64,000 bases of DNA from positions 250,436 to 314,435 of the forward strand of contig NZ_LT891968.1 in assembly GCF_900186505.1 (NCBI RefSeq), read 5' to 3'. Made by a program: the position numbers and the translations under genes. The notes below the pieces were generated by a model. It saw only the letters and a program-made list of their open reading frames with translations, was not told the DNA's origin and made no database searches. The DNA comes from Enorma phocaeensis. GTDB lineage: Bacteria; Actinomycetota; Coriobacteriia; Coriobacteriales; Coriobacteriaceae. Numbering within the stretch: position 1 is the stretch's first letter; every line of letters starts with the position of its first letter. Shown here piece by piece: positions 63,953 to 64,000 of this stretch.

Positions 63953-64000
63953 CTACCTGCCGCGGCGCTTGACGTCCTCGTCAAGGCCTATGCGCCAGCC
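63953..64000 (-). CDS. 3' end of an unidentified gene
   Basis: Reading the minus strand from the window edge gives an open frame of 15 codons (GWRIGLDEDVKRRGR) and a TAG at 63955-63953. The GC pattern and basic tail look like the C-terminus of a protein whose gene lies mainly to the right. The fragment is too short to assign. Confidence 0.35.
   Translation of the reverse strand, partial: GWRIGLDEDVKRRGR

Overview
The window reads as a high-GC, gene-dense chromosome of a Gram-positive anaerobe in the Actinomycetota, most likely Coriobacteriia and Collinsella-like. This is inferred from base composition, strong GGAGG-type ribosome sites, a reverse rubrerythrin, DisA next to IspD, ClpC next to GroESL, and a galactitol-type PTS cluster; no rRNA gene is present to prove it. 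I saw no tRNA, rRNA or CRISPR array.

Left edge (1-4.8 kb): an IS110-type transposase runs in from outside the window. Its right end abuts the 3' end of a very large restriction-modification gene in which a Sau3AI/MutH-type nuclease is fused to a C5-cytosine methyltransferase. The methyltransferase half loses its last motif at the junction. Upstream of that gene is a 20-bp inverted repeat packed with GATC sites. A short peptide deformylase and a small membrane protein follow.

4.8-18 kb holds mostly single genes: reverse rubrerythrin, a winged-helix protein with a 136-residue RGG tail, dCMP deaminase, an HTH-aminotransferase fusion flanked by repeated GTTCAA half-sites, ThpR, a zinc-ribbon membrane protein, a PurF-like protein without the catalytic cysteine, a HAD phosphatase, a 2-hydroxyacid dehydrogenase and a DUF2130 coiled-coil protein.

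18.2-26.9 kb is the most interesting region. A response regulator and histidine kinase precede five co-directional genes: adenylating enzyme (DltA-like), fold-type III PLP decarboxylase, carrier protein (DltC-like), MBOAT acyltransferase (DltB-like) and membrane-anchored SGNH protein (DltD-like). The set looks like a teichoic-acid D-alanylation machine rebuilt around a decarboxylase, which suggests that a decarboxylated or otherwise unusual amino acid is placed on an envelope polymer.

27-44.3 kb is core metabolism and stress: CutC, DAHP synthase, HAD phosphatase, an ABC-class ATPase, a patatin, an MFS exporter, UspA, a flavin reductase, an M20 peptidase, IspD, DisA, ClpC and GroEL/GroES. Two 129-bp elements with identical terminal inverted repeats lie here, about 7.7 kb apart.

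44.7-56.2 kb is a sugar-acid utilisation cluster: hydroxyacid dehydrogenase, KDPG-type aldolase, galactitol-type PTS EIIA/EIIB/EIIC, a second hydroxyacid dehydrogenase, a glycerol-dehydrogenase-like enzyme, an IlvD/Edd dehydratase, a HAD phosphatase, a split UxaA/SuyAB-type lyase and a pentulose-phosphate-epimerase-like protein. Two strong terminators lie inside it.

56.6-64 kb holds an M20 amidohydrolase, an iron alcohol dehydrogenase divergent from a TetR regulator with palindromic operators between them, two zinc-ribbon or zinc-knuckle proteins, an AIM24-like protein and a membrane-anchored lipase, ending in a gene fragment at the right edge.
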